Shown here one piece after another: positions 34,003 through 43,626 of a stretch of DNA of 50,108 nt. Within the stretch, counting starts at the first letter, position 1; each line of letters opens with the position of its first letter. The notes below the pieces were generated by a model. The model did not search any database. It was not told where the DNA came from and saw only the letters and a program-made list of their open reading frames with translations. Location of the stretch: contig JAEWOG010000037.1 of NCBI GenBank assembly GCA_023460975.1, positions 1 to 50,108 of the forward strand, given 5' to 3'. The stretch comes from Actinomycetes bacterium (lineage in GTDB: Bacteria > Actinomycetota > Actinomycetes > Propionibacteriales > Nocardioidaceae). Position numbers and translations under genes: made by a program.

Positions 34003-35718
34003 ATGCCCCACGAGCTCGTGCTGCTGACAGCAGGAGCGCTTGTGATCATCATCGCCGCGGCCGTGCTGTCGCGACGGACGGGAATCGCGGCGCCCCTCCT
34101 CCTGCTCGCCCTCGGAGTGGGGGCGAGCTATGTCCCGGGGATGCCCGAGATCCACGTCGAACCCGAGCTGATCCTCGCGGGCGTGCTGCCCCCGTTGCTG
34201 TACGCCTCGGCCGTGCGGATGCCGGTCGTCGACTTCCGCCGCAACTTCGGGATGATCTCGTGGCTCTCGGTCGGGCTGGTCGTGACGTCCGCGGTGATCA
34301 TCGGGTTCGTGGTGCACTGGGTGTTCCCACAGATCCCGCTGGCGCTGGGGATCGCGTTGGGGGCGGTGCTGAGCCCGACCGACGCCGTCGCGGCGACCGC
34401 GATCGGCAAACGGCTGGGACTGCCGCCACGACTGATGACCGTGCTGGAGGGGGAGAGCCTCGTCAACGACGCCTCGGCGCTGGTGGTGCTGCGGGCGGCG
34501 CTCGGGGTCGTCACGCTGGGCACCTTCAGCCTCGCTGACACGGTCGCGGCGTTCGTGTGGGCCGTGCTGGCCGCCGTCCTCGTCGGGTGGGGCGTGGGCG
34601 CGGTGACGGTGCTGCTGCGCGAGCGGTTGGGAGATCCCGTGCTCAACACGACGATCTCCTTCGCGGTGCCCTTCCTGGCGTACTTCCCGGCCGAGGAGTT
34701 GGGTGCCTCGGGTGTGCTGGCGGTCGTCGTCGCGGGGGTCTTCACCGGTCACGTGGGGATGCGCCGCTTCAGCGCCCAGGACCGGCACTCGGAGGCCACG
34801 AACTGGGCCACGGTCAACTTCCTCCTCGAGTCGGGCGTCTTCCTCGCGATGGGGCTGCAGGTCCCAGGCCTGCTGGCGCAGGCGCGCAGCGAGAGCGGCG
34901 TGGGCAACCTGTGGCTCCTGGTGGGGCTGCTGGTCGGGCTGCTCGTGGTGCTGCGCTTCGCCGGGGTGGCCGTGGCGCTGCTCGTGCCCCGGCAGGGTCG
35001 CGCGGCCCGGACCGAGCGGGTCGAGACGTGGGTGGAGGAGGTCGGGCAGCGCCTCGACGCCGTGGACCCGGTGACCGAGACCCAGGAGATCCGCCTCGAC
35101 CGACTGCGGCGCCGGCTGGCTCGTACGAGCGCGGACGCGGCCTTCGCCCGGCGCGAGCCGATCACCCGCCAGGGCGGTCTGGTCCTTGCGTGGGCGGGTA
35201 TGCGGGGTGTGGTCACGCTGGCGGCCGCGCAGACGATCCCGCACGGCACCGAGCACCGGGCGACCCTGGTGCTGGCGGCGTTCCTCGTCGCCGTCATCAC
35301 CTTGGTGGGTTTCGGCGGCACGCTGCCTGCCCTGATCCGGCGCGTCGGCTTCACCGTACGGCCGCTGGGCCGGCGCAACGCGGAGCTGAGCCAGTTGATG
35401 ACCGAGCTGGGCGAGCGGACGGTGGAGTCCGTGGGCCCGCTGTCGGACCTCAGGATCGACGGCGACCCGCTCGACCCGGAGCTGGTCGAGTGGATCTCGC
35501 GGCGCTTCATCCCGCTGCTGATGGGCGCGTCCGCCGAGCTCAAGAAGCGCAAGCCCGACAGTTGGGAGAAGTCGCTCATCGTGCAGCGGCGCTACCTGGC
35601 GGCCATGCAGGACGCCTTGTGGGCGGAGCGCTCGATCGGGGCCTACTCCTCGGCCACGTACGCGGCCGCCCAGGCGCTCCTGGACCGCGAGGAGCGCCGG
35701 ATGAACCCGATGGGATGA
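34003..35718 (+). CDS. CPA1-family Na+/H+ antiporter
   Basis: 571 residues with about twelve transmembrane helices (1-340 and 385-445) and a soluble C-terminal tail of about 125 residues. Family motifs include LSPTDAVAATAIG and LEGESLVNDASALVVLR, carrying the acidic residues of NhaP/YjcE-type antiporters. TAGACT (33991-33996) lies exactly 6 nt before the ATG, with no ribosome site: a leaderless gene. With nhaA it gives the window two unrelated sodium/proton exchangers. Confidence 0.9.
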   Translation: MPHELVLLTAGALVIIIAAAVLSRRTGIAAPLLLLALGVGASYVPGMPEIHVEPELILAGVLPPLLYASAVRMPVVDFRRNFGMISWLSVGLVVTSAVIIGFVVHWVFPQIPLALGIALGAVLSPTDAVAATAIGKRLGLPPRLMTVLEGESLVNDASALVVLRAALGVVTLGTFSLADTVAAFVWAVLAAVLVGWGVGAVTVLLRERLGDPVLNTTISFAVPFLAYFPAEELGASGVLAVVVAGVFTGHVGMRRFSAQDRHSEATNWATVNFLLESGVFLAMGLQVPGLLAQARSESGVGNLWLLVGLLVGLLVVLRFAGVAVALLVPRQGRAARTERVETWVEEVGQRLDAVDPVTETQEIRLDRLRRRLARTSADAAFARREPITRQGGLVLAWAGMRGVVTLAAAQTIPHGTEHRATLVLAAFLVAVITLVGFGGTLPALIRRVGFTVRPLGRRNAELSQLMTELGERTVESVGPLSDLRIDGDPLDPELVEWISRRFIPLLMGASAELKKRKPDSWEKSLIVQRRYLAAMQDALWAERSIGAYSSATYAAAQALLDREERRMNPMG

Positions 35719-35764
35719 GTCGTGTTTGCAGGCTCCCGCGCACCGCTCGTTGGGGATACCCGGA

Positions 35765-35792
35765 TTGCGTTGTGAGGCCGAGGCGTTACCGT
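35765..35792 (+). promoter_or_regulatory. topA promoter
   Basis: TTGCGT (35765-35770), a 16-bp spacer and TACCGT (35787-35792) form a housekeeping-type promoter, giving a leader of about 60 nt before topA. Confidence 0.5.
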
Positions 35793-35861
35793 TGCGGGCG
35801 TTCCGCGTGTGCTCTCATCCGAGAGGTGCCCTTGCGGACTCTGGGCAAGGAGTAGGTGGAA

Positions 35862-38582
35862 GTGGCAAAGCTCGTCATCGTCGAGTCGCCGGCCAAGGCG
35901 AAGACCATCGGCGGCTACCTCGGCAAGGACTACGTCGTGGAGTCGTCGATCGGCCACATCCGCGACCTGCCCAACAGTGCCGCAGACACCCCGGCCAAGA
36001 TCAAGGACAAGCCGTGGGGTCGTCTCGCCGTCGACGTGGACAACGGCTTCGAGCCGTACTACGTCGTCCCCCGCGACAAGAAGAGCCACATCGCCAAGCT
36101 CAAGAAGTTGGTCAAGGAAGCCGACGCGCTCTACCTCGCCACCGATGAGGACCGCGAGGGTGAGGCGATCGCGTGGCACCTGCTCGACGAGCTGAAGCCG
36201 CCGAAGGGCCTGCCGGTCCACCGGATGGTGTTCCACGAGATCACCAAGCCCGCGATCCTGGCCGCGGTGGAGAACCCGCGGGAGATCAACGACGACCTCG
36301 TCGAGGCCCAGGAGGCGCGCCGAATCGTCGACCGTCTGTACGGCTACGAGGTCTCCCCGGTGCTGTGGAAGAAGGTCATGTCCGGCCTGTCTGCCGGCCG
36401 CGTCCAGTCGGTCGCCACGCGACTCGTCGTGGACCGTGAGTCCGAGCGGATGAAGTTCAAGGTGGCCTCGTACTGGGACATCGACGCCACGATCGACGCC
36501 GGTTCCGGCGCCGACCCGCGGATGTTCGGCGCCAAGCTCTACTCGGTCGACGACGTCCGGGTCGCACGTGGTTCGGACTTCGACAACACCGGCGCGCTCA
36601 AGGGCGCCCAGCGGGTCCACCTCGGCCGCGCCGACGCGGAGGCACTGGCGGCCGGGCTCGCGGACACCGCGTTCACCGTGCGCTCGGTGGAGTCGAAGCC
36701 CTACCGCCGCTCCCCGTACGCCCCCTTCCGTACGACCACGCTCCAGCAGGAGGCCTCCCGCAAGCTCTCGATGAGCGCGAGCATGACCATGTCGGTCGCG
36801 CAGCGCCTCTACGAGAACGGCTACATCACCTACATGCGTACGGACTCGACCACGCTGTCGGGTTCGGCCGTGGCCGCGGCCCGCGCGCAGGTGGCAGAGC
36901 TCTACGGCTCGGAGTACTTGCCGGACGCGCCGCGGACGTACGCCTCCAAGGTGAAGAACGCCCAGGAGGCGCACGAGGCGATCCGTCCCGCGGGCGACTC
37001 GTTCCGCACGCCGGCCCAGACGGGGCTGACCGGAGACCAGTTCCGCCTCTACGAGCTGATCTGGATGCGCACGGTCGCCTCCCAGATGCGCGACGCGGTC
37101 GGCAACTCGGTCACGATCCGGGTCGGCGGCCAGGCGGCCGACGGTCGCGACGCCGTCTTCTCCGCGAGCGGTCGCACCATCACCTTCCACGGGTTCCTCA
37201 AGGCCTACGTCGAGGACATCGACGATGCCTCCAAGCGCCGCGACGACGCCGAGGCGCGCCTGCCCGACCTCGCTCAGGGTGCGGCCGTGAGCGCGGCGAC
37301 CCTGTCCCCGGAGGGCCACGAGACCAAGCCGCCGTCCCGCTACACCGAGGCCACGCTCATCAAGGAGCTCGAGGAGCGCGAGATCGGTCGCCCCTCGACG
37401 TACGCGTCGATCATCAAGACGATCATCGACCGCGGCTACGTCTACAAGAAGGGCACGGCCCTCGTGCCGGCCTGGCTGGCCTTCTCGGTGACGCGGCTGC
37501 TCAAGGAGCACTTCACGCGGCAGATCTCCTACGAGTTCACCGCCGACATGGAGGACCGGCTCGACGAGATCGCGGCCGGCCGGGCCGACCGAGCGGCTGA
37601 GCTGAGCGAGTTCTACTACGGCACCGACAAGGTCGACGGCCTCAAGACGCTGGTCACCGAGCTCGGCGACATCGACGCCAAGGAGCTCGCGACCTTCCCG
37701 GTCGGCGGCAGCGAGACCGGCATCAACCTGCGCGTGGGCCGCTACGGCCCCTACATCGAGGGCCCCGACCCGAAGGGCGACGACGGCACCGGTGCGCTGG
37801 TGCGCGCCAACGTCCCCGAGGACCTCCCGCCCGACGAGCTGACCCTGGACAAGGCCAAGGAACTGCTCGCCACCCCCGCGGGCGAGGAGCAGGTCGTCGG
37901 CGTCCACCCCGACACCGGCCTGACGATCGTCGCCAAGAACGGCCGCTTCGGTCCGTACGTGACCGAGCAGCTGCCCGAGGGCGCCCCCAAGTCGGCGAAG
38001 CCGCGCACGGGCTCGCTCTTCAAGTCGATGTCTCTGGAGACGGTCTCGCTGGACGACGCGATCCGGCTGCTCGACCTGCCGCGGCTGGTCGGCGTCGACG
38101 AGGACGGCACCGAGATCACCGCGCAGAACGGGCGGTACGGCCCCTACCTCAAGAAGGGCACCGACTCGCGCTCGCTGACCAGCGAGGACCAGATCTTCGA
38201 CATCACGCTCGATGCGGCCAAGGCGATCTACGCCCAGCCCAAGCAGCGGGGCCGCGGCGCGGCCCAGGCGCCGCTCAAGGAGCTCGGCAACGACCCGGTC
38301 TCGGGCCAGCCCATCGTCGTCAAGGCGGGCCGCTTCGGGGAGTACGTGACCGACGGCGAGTACAACGCGACCCTGCGCAAGGACGACACCGTCGAGGCGA
38401 TCACCCTCGAGCGCGCCGCCGAGCTGCTGGCCGAGCGCCGGGAGAAGGGGCCGGCCAAGAAGGCGGCCAAGCGGGGCGCGAAGAAGACCACGGCAAAGAA
38501 GACGACCGCCAAGAAGGCCACTGCCAAGAAGGCGACCGCGAAGAAGGCGACGGCGAAGAAGGCGGCCGCCAAGAAGTCCTGA
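35862..38582 (+). CDS. topA: DNA topoisomerase I
   Basis: 906 residues. It relaxes negative supercoils. The TOPRIM domain shows IVESPAKAKTI and ATDEDREGEAIAWH; the catalytic tyrosine is Tyr324 in YITYMRTDST. Four C-terminal topo repeats follow (VGRYGPYI, NGRFGPYV, NGRYGPYL, AGRFGEYV) without zinc fingers, as in actinobacteria. The protein ends in a lysine-rich tail of KKATA-type pentapeptides that aids processivity in relatives. GTG 35862 is preferred over GTG 35856 because AAGGAG (35848-35853) is then 8 nt away instead of 2. Confidence 0.96.
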   Translation: MAKLVIVESPAKAKTIGGYLGKDYVVESSIGHIRDLPNSAADTPAKIKDKPWGRLAVDVDNGFEPYYVVPRDKKSHIAKLKKLVKEADALYLATDEDREGEAIAWHLLDELKPPKGLPVHRMVFHEITKPAILAAVENPREINDDLVEAQEARRIVDRLYGYEVSPVLWKKVMSGLSAGRVQSVATRLVVDRESERMKFKVASYWDIDATIDAGSGADPRMFGAKLYSVDDVRVARGSDFDNTGALKGAQRVHLGRADAEALAAGLADTAFTVRSVESKPYRRSPYAPFRTTTLQQEASRKLSMSASMTMSVAQRLYENGYITYMRTDSTTLSGSAVAAARAQVAELYGSEYLPDAPRTYASKVKNAQEAHEAIRPAGDSFRTPAQTGLTGDQFRLYELIWMRTVASQMRDAVGNSVTIRVGGQAADGRDAVFSASGRTITFHGFLKAYVEDIDDASKRRDDAEARLPDLAQGAAVSAATLSPEGHETKPPSRYTEATLIKELEEREIGRPSTYASIIKTIIDRGYVYKKGTALVPAWLAFSVTRLLKEHFTRQISYEFTADMEDRLDEIAAGRADRAAELSEFYYGTDKVDGLKTLVTELGDIDAKELATFPVGGSETGINLRVGRYGPYIEGPDPKGDDGTGALVRANVPEDLPPDELTLDKAKELLATPAGEEQVVGVHPDTGLTIVAKNGRFGPYVTEQLPEGAPKSAKPRTGSLFKSMSLETVSLDDAIRLLDLPRLVGVDEDGTEITAQNGRYGPYLKKGTDSRSLTSEDQIFDITLDAAKAIYAQPKQRGRGAAQAPLKELGNDPVSGQPIVVKAGRFGEYVTDGEYNATLRKDDTVEAITLERAAELLAERREKGPAKKAAKRGAKKTTAKKTTAKKATAKKATAKKATAKKAAAKKS

Positions 38583-38717
38583 CGGGCGACGTCGGGTCGC
38601 CGGAGCGCCCCGCGACCGGTCTGCGGTCTGGCCCTGTACGCCGGGGCCGCGGCTGCATAGGGTGTCTGCACGGTTCGACCGCTTCTCGGTGTGGTCGACA
38701 CGGTGAGTGGGGGACCG

Positions 38718-40172
38718 ATGGTCGTTCGGGCGTACACGGGTGTTGTCGTAGTGCTGGGGCTGGTGGCCTCCGTGCTGGTCGCGATCGGGCTGGCCGCGCC
38801 AGCGCACGCGGGGGTCACGGTCTATCCGGTGCCCACCAGCAGTGCGGGACTGGGACGGATCGTCACGGCCCCCAACGGCGACATGTGGTTCGCGATGAAG
38901 GACGCCAACAAGGTCGGGCGGATCACGCCGGCAGGTGTCATCACCGAGTTCGACCTCGGCCCGCAGACCGTTGAGGGCAGCAGCGTGTACGGCATCGACG
39001 TGGGTGCCGACGGCTGGGTGTGGGTCAACCACGACTCGGGGTGGAAGACCTCCCGCCTCAACCCGGCGACCGGCGAGCAGCAACTGATGGTGGAGTTCGA
39101 CTATCCGTACGCTGGCGATGTCAGGGTGACGCCCGACGGTGCCGGCTGGATCACGGTCAACTACGACGAGTCCGGCATCATCCGCGTGATGCCGGGCGAG
39201 CAGCCGCAGTGGACTGCGAATGCCCCCGAGTGTGAGGACACGCTCGGGCTGGGCAGGGACGGTGCGCTGTGGTGCCAGTCCGATGTGAATTCCCAGGGCC
39301 TGGTCCGGGTCGGAGCGGACGCCAACAGTGGCGTGACGTTCCCGCTGCCGGCCAACGGCACCTACCCGCAGGGGATTGCGGCCGGGCCGGTCGGCTCGGT
39401 GTGGTTCACCCGCCATTCGGGTGGCACGTGGCTCACCTCGCCGTACAACGGTTCCGTTGGCTACCTGGACGCCGCGACCGGTGCGACGAAGACGTGGAGC
39501 ACGGGTTGGAACACCTCGCCTCAGGACCTCGTGAAGGCGCCCGACGGCACGATGTGGTTCACCAACACCGGCAGGTCGCCCGGCATCGGCTGGATCACTG
39601 CGGGTGGGGTTGGCGTCATCTCGTCGGTGGGCAACTACCGCCCGTGGTCGCTGACGTTCGGCTCGGACGGCGCCGTCTGGGCGACCGATGCCGTCAACAA
39701 CGTGATCCTGCGGGTCACCACCGACGAGATCCGCACGACGAACATCGATCTCGGCAGCGGCGTCGAGATGACCGCGCCTCCCGCCGTGCCCGGCCCCGGT
39801 GGCCCAGGCGACCCGGGTGGCCCGGGCCAGCCCGGTGGTCCCGGGGCGGTCAGCACGGTCGGGGTGCTGGGCCGGATGCCCAAGGTGAGCGTGGTCAAGA
39901 AGCGCAGGATCTTCGTGCCGGTCGCCTGCCCGGTCACCTCGACGGGAGGCTGCGAGGGCTCGGTGCAGGTCGTGGCGCGCAAGGGCAAGGGCGCGTTGAG
40001 CAAGGCAGCCCGGTACGGCTTCTCGGCCGGCGGGAGCGCCAAGATCAAGGTCACGTTCACCGCGAAGGGGATGCGCGCCCTCAAGAAGGGCAAGGCCGTG
40101 AAGGTGAAGGTGCGCCTGAGCTCGAAGGGCAAGTCCAGCGTCACCAAGGTCATCAAGGTGCGTCGACGTTAG
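38718..40172 (+). CDS. Secreted virginiamycin-B-lyase-like beta-propeller protein with basic C-terminal domain
   Basis: 484 residues. The signal peptide ends at APAHA. Residues about 35-340 contain repeats of the Vgb/streptogramin lyase propeller (APNGDMWFAMKD, KAPDGTMWFTNTG, GSDGAVWATDA). A Gly-Pro linker (GGPGDPGGPGQPGG) leads to a Lys/Arg-rich beta domain ending KVIKVRRR. Such proteins are probably cell-surface binders rather than antibiotic lyases. The ATG at 38718 has GGGGGA upstream; GTG codons at 38691 and 38703 are alternatives. A -10 box TAGGGT is at 38658-38663. Confidence 0.82.
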   Translation: MVVRAYTGVVVVLGLVASVLVAIGLAAPAHAGVTVYPVPTSSAGLGRIVTAPNGDMWFAMKDANKVGRITPAGVITEFDLGPQTVEGSSVYGIDVGADGWVWVNHDSGWKTSRLNPATGEQQLMVEFDYPYAGDVRVTPDGAGWITVNYDESGIIRVMPGEQPQWTANAPECEDTLGLGRDGALWCQSDVNSQGLVRVGADANSGVTFPLPANGTYPQGIAAGPVGSVWFTRHSGGTWLTSPYNGSVGYLDAATGATKTWSTGWNTSPQDLVKAPDGTMWFTNTGRSPGIGWITAGGVGVISSVGNYRPWSLTFGSDGAVWATDAVNNVILRVTTDEIRTTNIDLGSGVEMTAPPAVPGPGGPGDPGGPGQPGGPGAVSTVGVLGRMPKVSVVKKRRIFVPVACPVTSTGGCEGSVQVVARKGKGALSKAARYGFSAGGSAKIKVTFTAKGMRALKKGKAVKVKVRLSSKGKSSVTKVIKVRRR

Positions 40173-40238
40173 TCGATTGCGCACCGCGAACCTCGGCTCG
40201 TCAGGGCCGTGTCGGTACGCCCCCGTAGGGTGTTCCGC

Positions 40239-40877
40239 GTGAGTGGTGGGGTGTACGCAGATCGCGGCCTGTTCGTGTGCTTCGAGGGTGGCGACGGGTC
40301 CGGCAAGTCCACGCAGTCGCGCCTGTTGGCCGATGCGTTGGGCGAGCGCGGCCACACGGCCCTGCTGACGTTCGAGCCCGGGGACACCGAGGTGGGGCGC
40401 AAGGTCCGCCAGATCGTTCTGTCGCCCGAGACCGGTGACCTTTCTCCGCGCACCGAGGCCCTGCTGTACGCGGCGGACAAGGCGGAGCACGTCCACCGGG
40501 TGGTGCTGCCCGCCCTGGAGCGGGGTGAGGTCGTGATCACGGACCGCTACGTCGACTCCGCACTGGCCTACCAAGGTGCTGGCCGCGCGCTGGCCCTCGA
40601 CGAGGTCGCCTGGGTCAACCGCTGGGCCACCGGTGACCTGCGCCCCCACCTGACGGTGGTGCTCGACCTGGAGCCGCAGGCCGGCCTGGGGCGTTTCGAG
40701 GCACGCGACCGCATCGAGGGCGCAGGCCTCGAGCTGCACCAGCGCGCCCGTCAGGGGTTCCTCGACCTCGCGGCCGCGGCACCCGAGCACTACCTGGTCC
40801 TCGACGCCCGCGAGAGTGTCGAGGACATCGCCTCGGCGATCCTCTACCGAGTCCTGCGCGAGTTGGAGTCGCGGTGA
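40239..40877 (+). CDS. tmk: Thymidylate kinase
   Basis: 212 residues. It phosphorylates dTMP to dTDP. The P-loop is FEGGDGSGKSTQ, the DR(Y/H) motif is ITDRYVDSALAYQG, and the lid contains RFEARDRIEG. TAGGGT (40226-40231) is 7 nt before the GTG, so it is leaderless. It overlaps holB by 4 nt. Unlike Streptomyces Tmk it is not fused to another domain. Confidence 0.94.
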   Translation: MSGGVYADRGLFVCFEGGDGSGKSTQSRLLADALGERGHTALLTFEPGDTEVGRKVRQIVLSPETGDLSPRTEALLYAADKAEHVHRVVLPALERGEVVITDRYVDSALAYQGAGRALALDEVAWVNRWATGDLRPHLTVVLDLEPQAGLGRFEARDRIEGAGLELHQRARQGFLDLAAAAPEHYLVLDARESVEDIASAILYRVLRELESR

Positions 40878-42034
40878 GTGCGCCGACCGTCTGGGACGAG
40901 CTCGTCGGCCAGCGCCCCGTCATCGAGGTGCTGCGGCGCGCCGCAGCCGGCGAGGGCATGACCCATTCGTGGCTGTTCGTGGGACCGCCCGGCTCCGGTC
41001 GCTCCAACGCGGCGATTGCCTTCGCCGCGGCACTGCAGTGTGACACCGGCACCGGCTGCGGCACCTGCCACGCGTGCCACACGGTGCGGGCAGGCTCGCA
41101 CGCCGATGTGACCCTGGTCCGCACCGAGCGCCTGACCATCGGAGTCGACGGCGTGCGCGACCTGGTGCGCAGGGCAGCGCTGAGCCCCAACGGGCCGAAG
41201 TGGCAGATCATCGTGATCGAGGACGCCGACCGGCTCACCGAGCAGGCCAACAACGCCCTGCTCAAGGCGATCGAGGAGCCCAACCCGCGCACGGTGTGGC
41301 TGCTGTGCGCTCCCACGACCGAGGACCTGTTGCCGACCATCCGGTCGCGCTGTCGCCTCGTCACCCTGACCACGCCCCCCGACCGCGACGTCGCCGCCTT
41401 CCTCACCCGCGTCCACGGCGTCCCCGAGGCCCTCGCGGCGCACGCGGCCCGCGCGAGCCAGGGGCACATCGGCCGAGCGCGAGCACTGGCCACGGACGAG
41501 GCCACGCGCAACCGGCGCCAGGAGGTCGTACGGCTCGCGGCGCGGCTGCGCAGCGTCGGCGCGTGCATGACGGCGGCCGCCAACATCCACCAGATCGCGA
41601 AGGACGAGGCCGAGGCGCTGTCCTCGGAGCGGGATGCGCGGGAGAAGACCCGGCTGGACGCCGAGTTCGGTGTCGAGCAGCGGGGGCGGAAGCCCCGCGA
41701 GTACGCCAGCGCTCTGTCGGCGTTGGAGAAGGAGCAGAAGGCGCGCGCCAAGCGGCAGGTCCTCGACGTGGTGGACCGTTCGCTCCTCGATCTGGTCTCG
41801 ATCTACCGTGACGCCATCGCGGTCGGCCTGCGTACCCCGGCGAGGCTGGTCAACGAGGAGTTGCGCAGCGACGTGGAGGAGATCTCCCGGGCAGCGACGC
41901 CGGAGCGGCTGCTGCAGATGGTCGATGCGATCTTCGCTGCGCGTGAGCAGATGCTGGAGTTCAACGTGCAGCCCCAGCTGGCGTTGGAATCGATGGCCGT
42001 GGCCTTGCGGCTCGAACCGAGGGGGAATCGATGA
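40874..42034 (+). CDS. holB: DNA polymerase III subunit delta'
   Basis: 386 residues. Clamp-loader subunit. The P-loop is altered (GPPGSGRSN, Arg for Lys), as in delta' proteins that do not hydrolyse ATP. A zinc module C-x5-C-x2-C-x2-C is in CDTGTGCGTCHAC, and sensor motifs IEDADRLTEQANNALLK and IRSRC follow. The C-terminal collar domain is helical. GTG start overlaps tmk; its stop overlaps the next ATG. Confidence 0.93.
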   Translation: MSAPTVWDELVGQRPVIEVLRRAAAGEGMTHSWLFVGPPGSGRSNAAIAFAAALQCDTGTGCGTCHACHTVRAGSHADVTLVRTERLTIGVDGVRDLVRRAALSPNGPKWQIIVIEDADRLTEQANNALLKAIEEPNPRTVWLLCAPTTEDLLPTIRSRCRLVTLTTPPDRDVAAFLTRVHGVPEALAAHAARASQGHIGRARALATDEATRNRRQEVVRLAARLRSVGACMTAAANIHQIAKDEAEALSSERDAREKTRLDAEFGVEQRGRKPREYASALSALEKEQKARAKRQVLDVVDRSLLDLVSIYRDAIAVGLRTPARLVNEELRSDVEEISRAATPERLLQMVDAIFAAREQMLEFNVQPQLALESMAVALRLEPRGNR

Positions 42035-43584
42035 AGCGGACCGTGGCACTGCTGGCTGTGATCGCGCTGGTGGTCGTGGCGCTGGGCGCGTCCGTGGCCG
42101 TGGTGTGGCAGTCGAGCGACACCCCTGCGGGCGCTGACGGGTCGTCCGTGACGTACGACCCGACCTCGATCCCTGAGGACTCCGACCCGGTCGGCGCCCC
42201 CGAGGGCTTGGAGCGGTTCTACGAGCAGCGCATCGACTGGTCCGAGTGCGGCGACAACGACTGCGGCTCCCTCGAGGTGCCGCTCGACTACTCGCGTCCC
42301 GACGGCGACACCATCTCCCTGTCGGTGCTGAGGGTGCCCGCGGGCAAGGAGGCAGTGGCCTCGATGGTCGTCAACCCCGGGGGGCCCGGGGCGCCGGGCA
42401 CCTCGTACGCGTCCTCGGCGTCCTTGGTGTTCGGCAAGTCGCTGCGTCAGCACCTCGACATCGTGGGGTTCGACCCGCGTGGCACCGGCACCTCCGCGGC
42501 GATCGACTGCCTGAGCGACGCTGACCTCAACGACTACCTCGCGACCGTGGCGGTGCCGACGACCCCGGCACAGGTGGAGGAGTTCACTGAGGCCGCGCAG
42601 GAGTTCGGGCGCGGGTGCGCCGACCTGTCGGGCAACCTGGTCAACCACGTCTCCACCATCGAGGCGGCACGTGACATGGACGTGCTGCGCGCGGCGCTCG
42701 GGGACAGCAGGCTGACCTACTTCGGGGCCTCGTACGGCACCAAGCTGGGGGCCACGTACGCGGAACTCTTCCCCGAGCGGGTCGGGCGGCTGGTGCTGGA
42801 CGGCGGCGTCGACGTGTCCATCGACTCGGAGACGCTGAGCCTGGAGCAGGCGCGTGGCTTCGAGACCGCGCTGAGGGCGTACGTGCAGAACTGCATCGAC
42901 ACGGCGGAGAACTGCTTCCTCGGCGACTCCGTCGAGGAGGGGCTGACCACCATCTCGGACCTCCTGGCGTCCATCGACGACGAACCGTTGGAGGCCGGTG
43001 ACCGGCTGCTCCACGGCAGCGAGGCGTTCTACGGCGTGGTGACGCCGCTGTACGTGAGCGACTACTGGTTCTTGCTGTCCCAGGCATTGAAGGGCGCGCT
43101 GGATGGCGACGGATCGGCTCTGCTCGAGCTGGCCGACATGTACGCCTCGCGGTCGGGCACGAAGTTCTCAGACAACAGCATGGAAGCGATCTACGCCATC
43201 AACTGCCTCGATGACCCGTGGTCGATCCCGGCCTCGCAGGTGCCGAGCAAGTACGACGAGTTCGAGGAGGCATCGCCGACCTTCGGCAAGGTGTTTGCCT
43301 GGGGCCTGATCGGCTGCAGCGGCAGCGAGGGTCGTACGACGGAGAAGCCGATCACCATCGACGGCGCGGGCGCCGACCCGATCCTCGTCGTGGGTACCAC
43401 GCGCGACCCGGCCACCCCGTACGAATGGTCGGTCAGCCTCGCCGAGCAGCTCGACTCCGGCGTCCTGCTCTCGCGCGACGGCGATGGCCACACGGGCTAC
43501 ATGGCCGGCAACGCGTGCGTCGACGAGACCGTGGAGTCGTACCTCCTCGAGGGGGAAGTGCCCGAGCAGGGCCGCTCCTGCTGA
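42031..43584 (+). CDS. Secreted alpha/beta hydrolase, tripeptidyl aminopeptidase type
   Basis: 517 residues. An N-terminal membrane helix or signal anchor (about 4-26) precedes an alpha/beta hydrolase with oxyanion segment VVNPGGPGAPG, nucleophile Ser234 (YFGASYGTK), Asp in TTRDPATP and His in GDGHTGY. The TAP-like C-terminal domain and several cysteine pairs match SlpD/SlpE-type proteases of Streptomyces. ATG overlaps the holB stop. The next region is array 3. Confidence 0.9.
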   Translation: MKRTVALLAVIALVVVALGASVAVVWQSSDTPAGADGSSVTYDPTSIPEDSDPVGAPEGLERFYEQRIDWSECGDNDCGSLEVPLDYSRPDGDTISLSVLRVPAGKEAVASMVVNPGGPGAPGTSYASSASLVFGKSLRQHLDIVGFDPRGTGTSAAIDCLSDADLNDYLATVAVPTTPAQVEEFTEAAQEFGRGCADLSGNLVNHVSTIEAARDMDVLRAALGDSRLTYFGASYGTKLGATYAELFPERVGRLVLDGGVDVSIDSETLSLEQARGFETALRAYVQNCIDTAENCFLGDSVEEGLTTISDLLASIDDEPLEAGDRLLHGSEAFYGVVTPLYVSDYWFLLSQALKGALDGDGSALLELADMYASRSGTKFSDNSMEAIYAINCLDDPWSIPASQVPSKYDEFEEASPTFGKVFAWGLIGCSGSEGRTTEKPITIDGAGADPILVVGTTRDPATPYEWSVSLAEQLDSGVLLSRDGDGHTGYMAGNACVDETVESYLLEGEVPEQGRSC

Positions 43585-43626
43585 CTTGCCTCGGGGGCGC
43601 GTCGTACGGCGTGCGTCCGGGGGCTC

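Noticed and set aside
35643..40790. 1715-codon open frame on the minus strand
   Set aside because: It is antisense to topA, the propeller gene and tmk, all with clear family motifs; it reflects the GC-rich third-position pattern.
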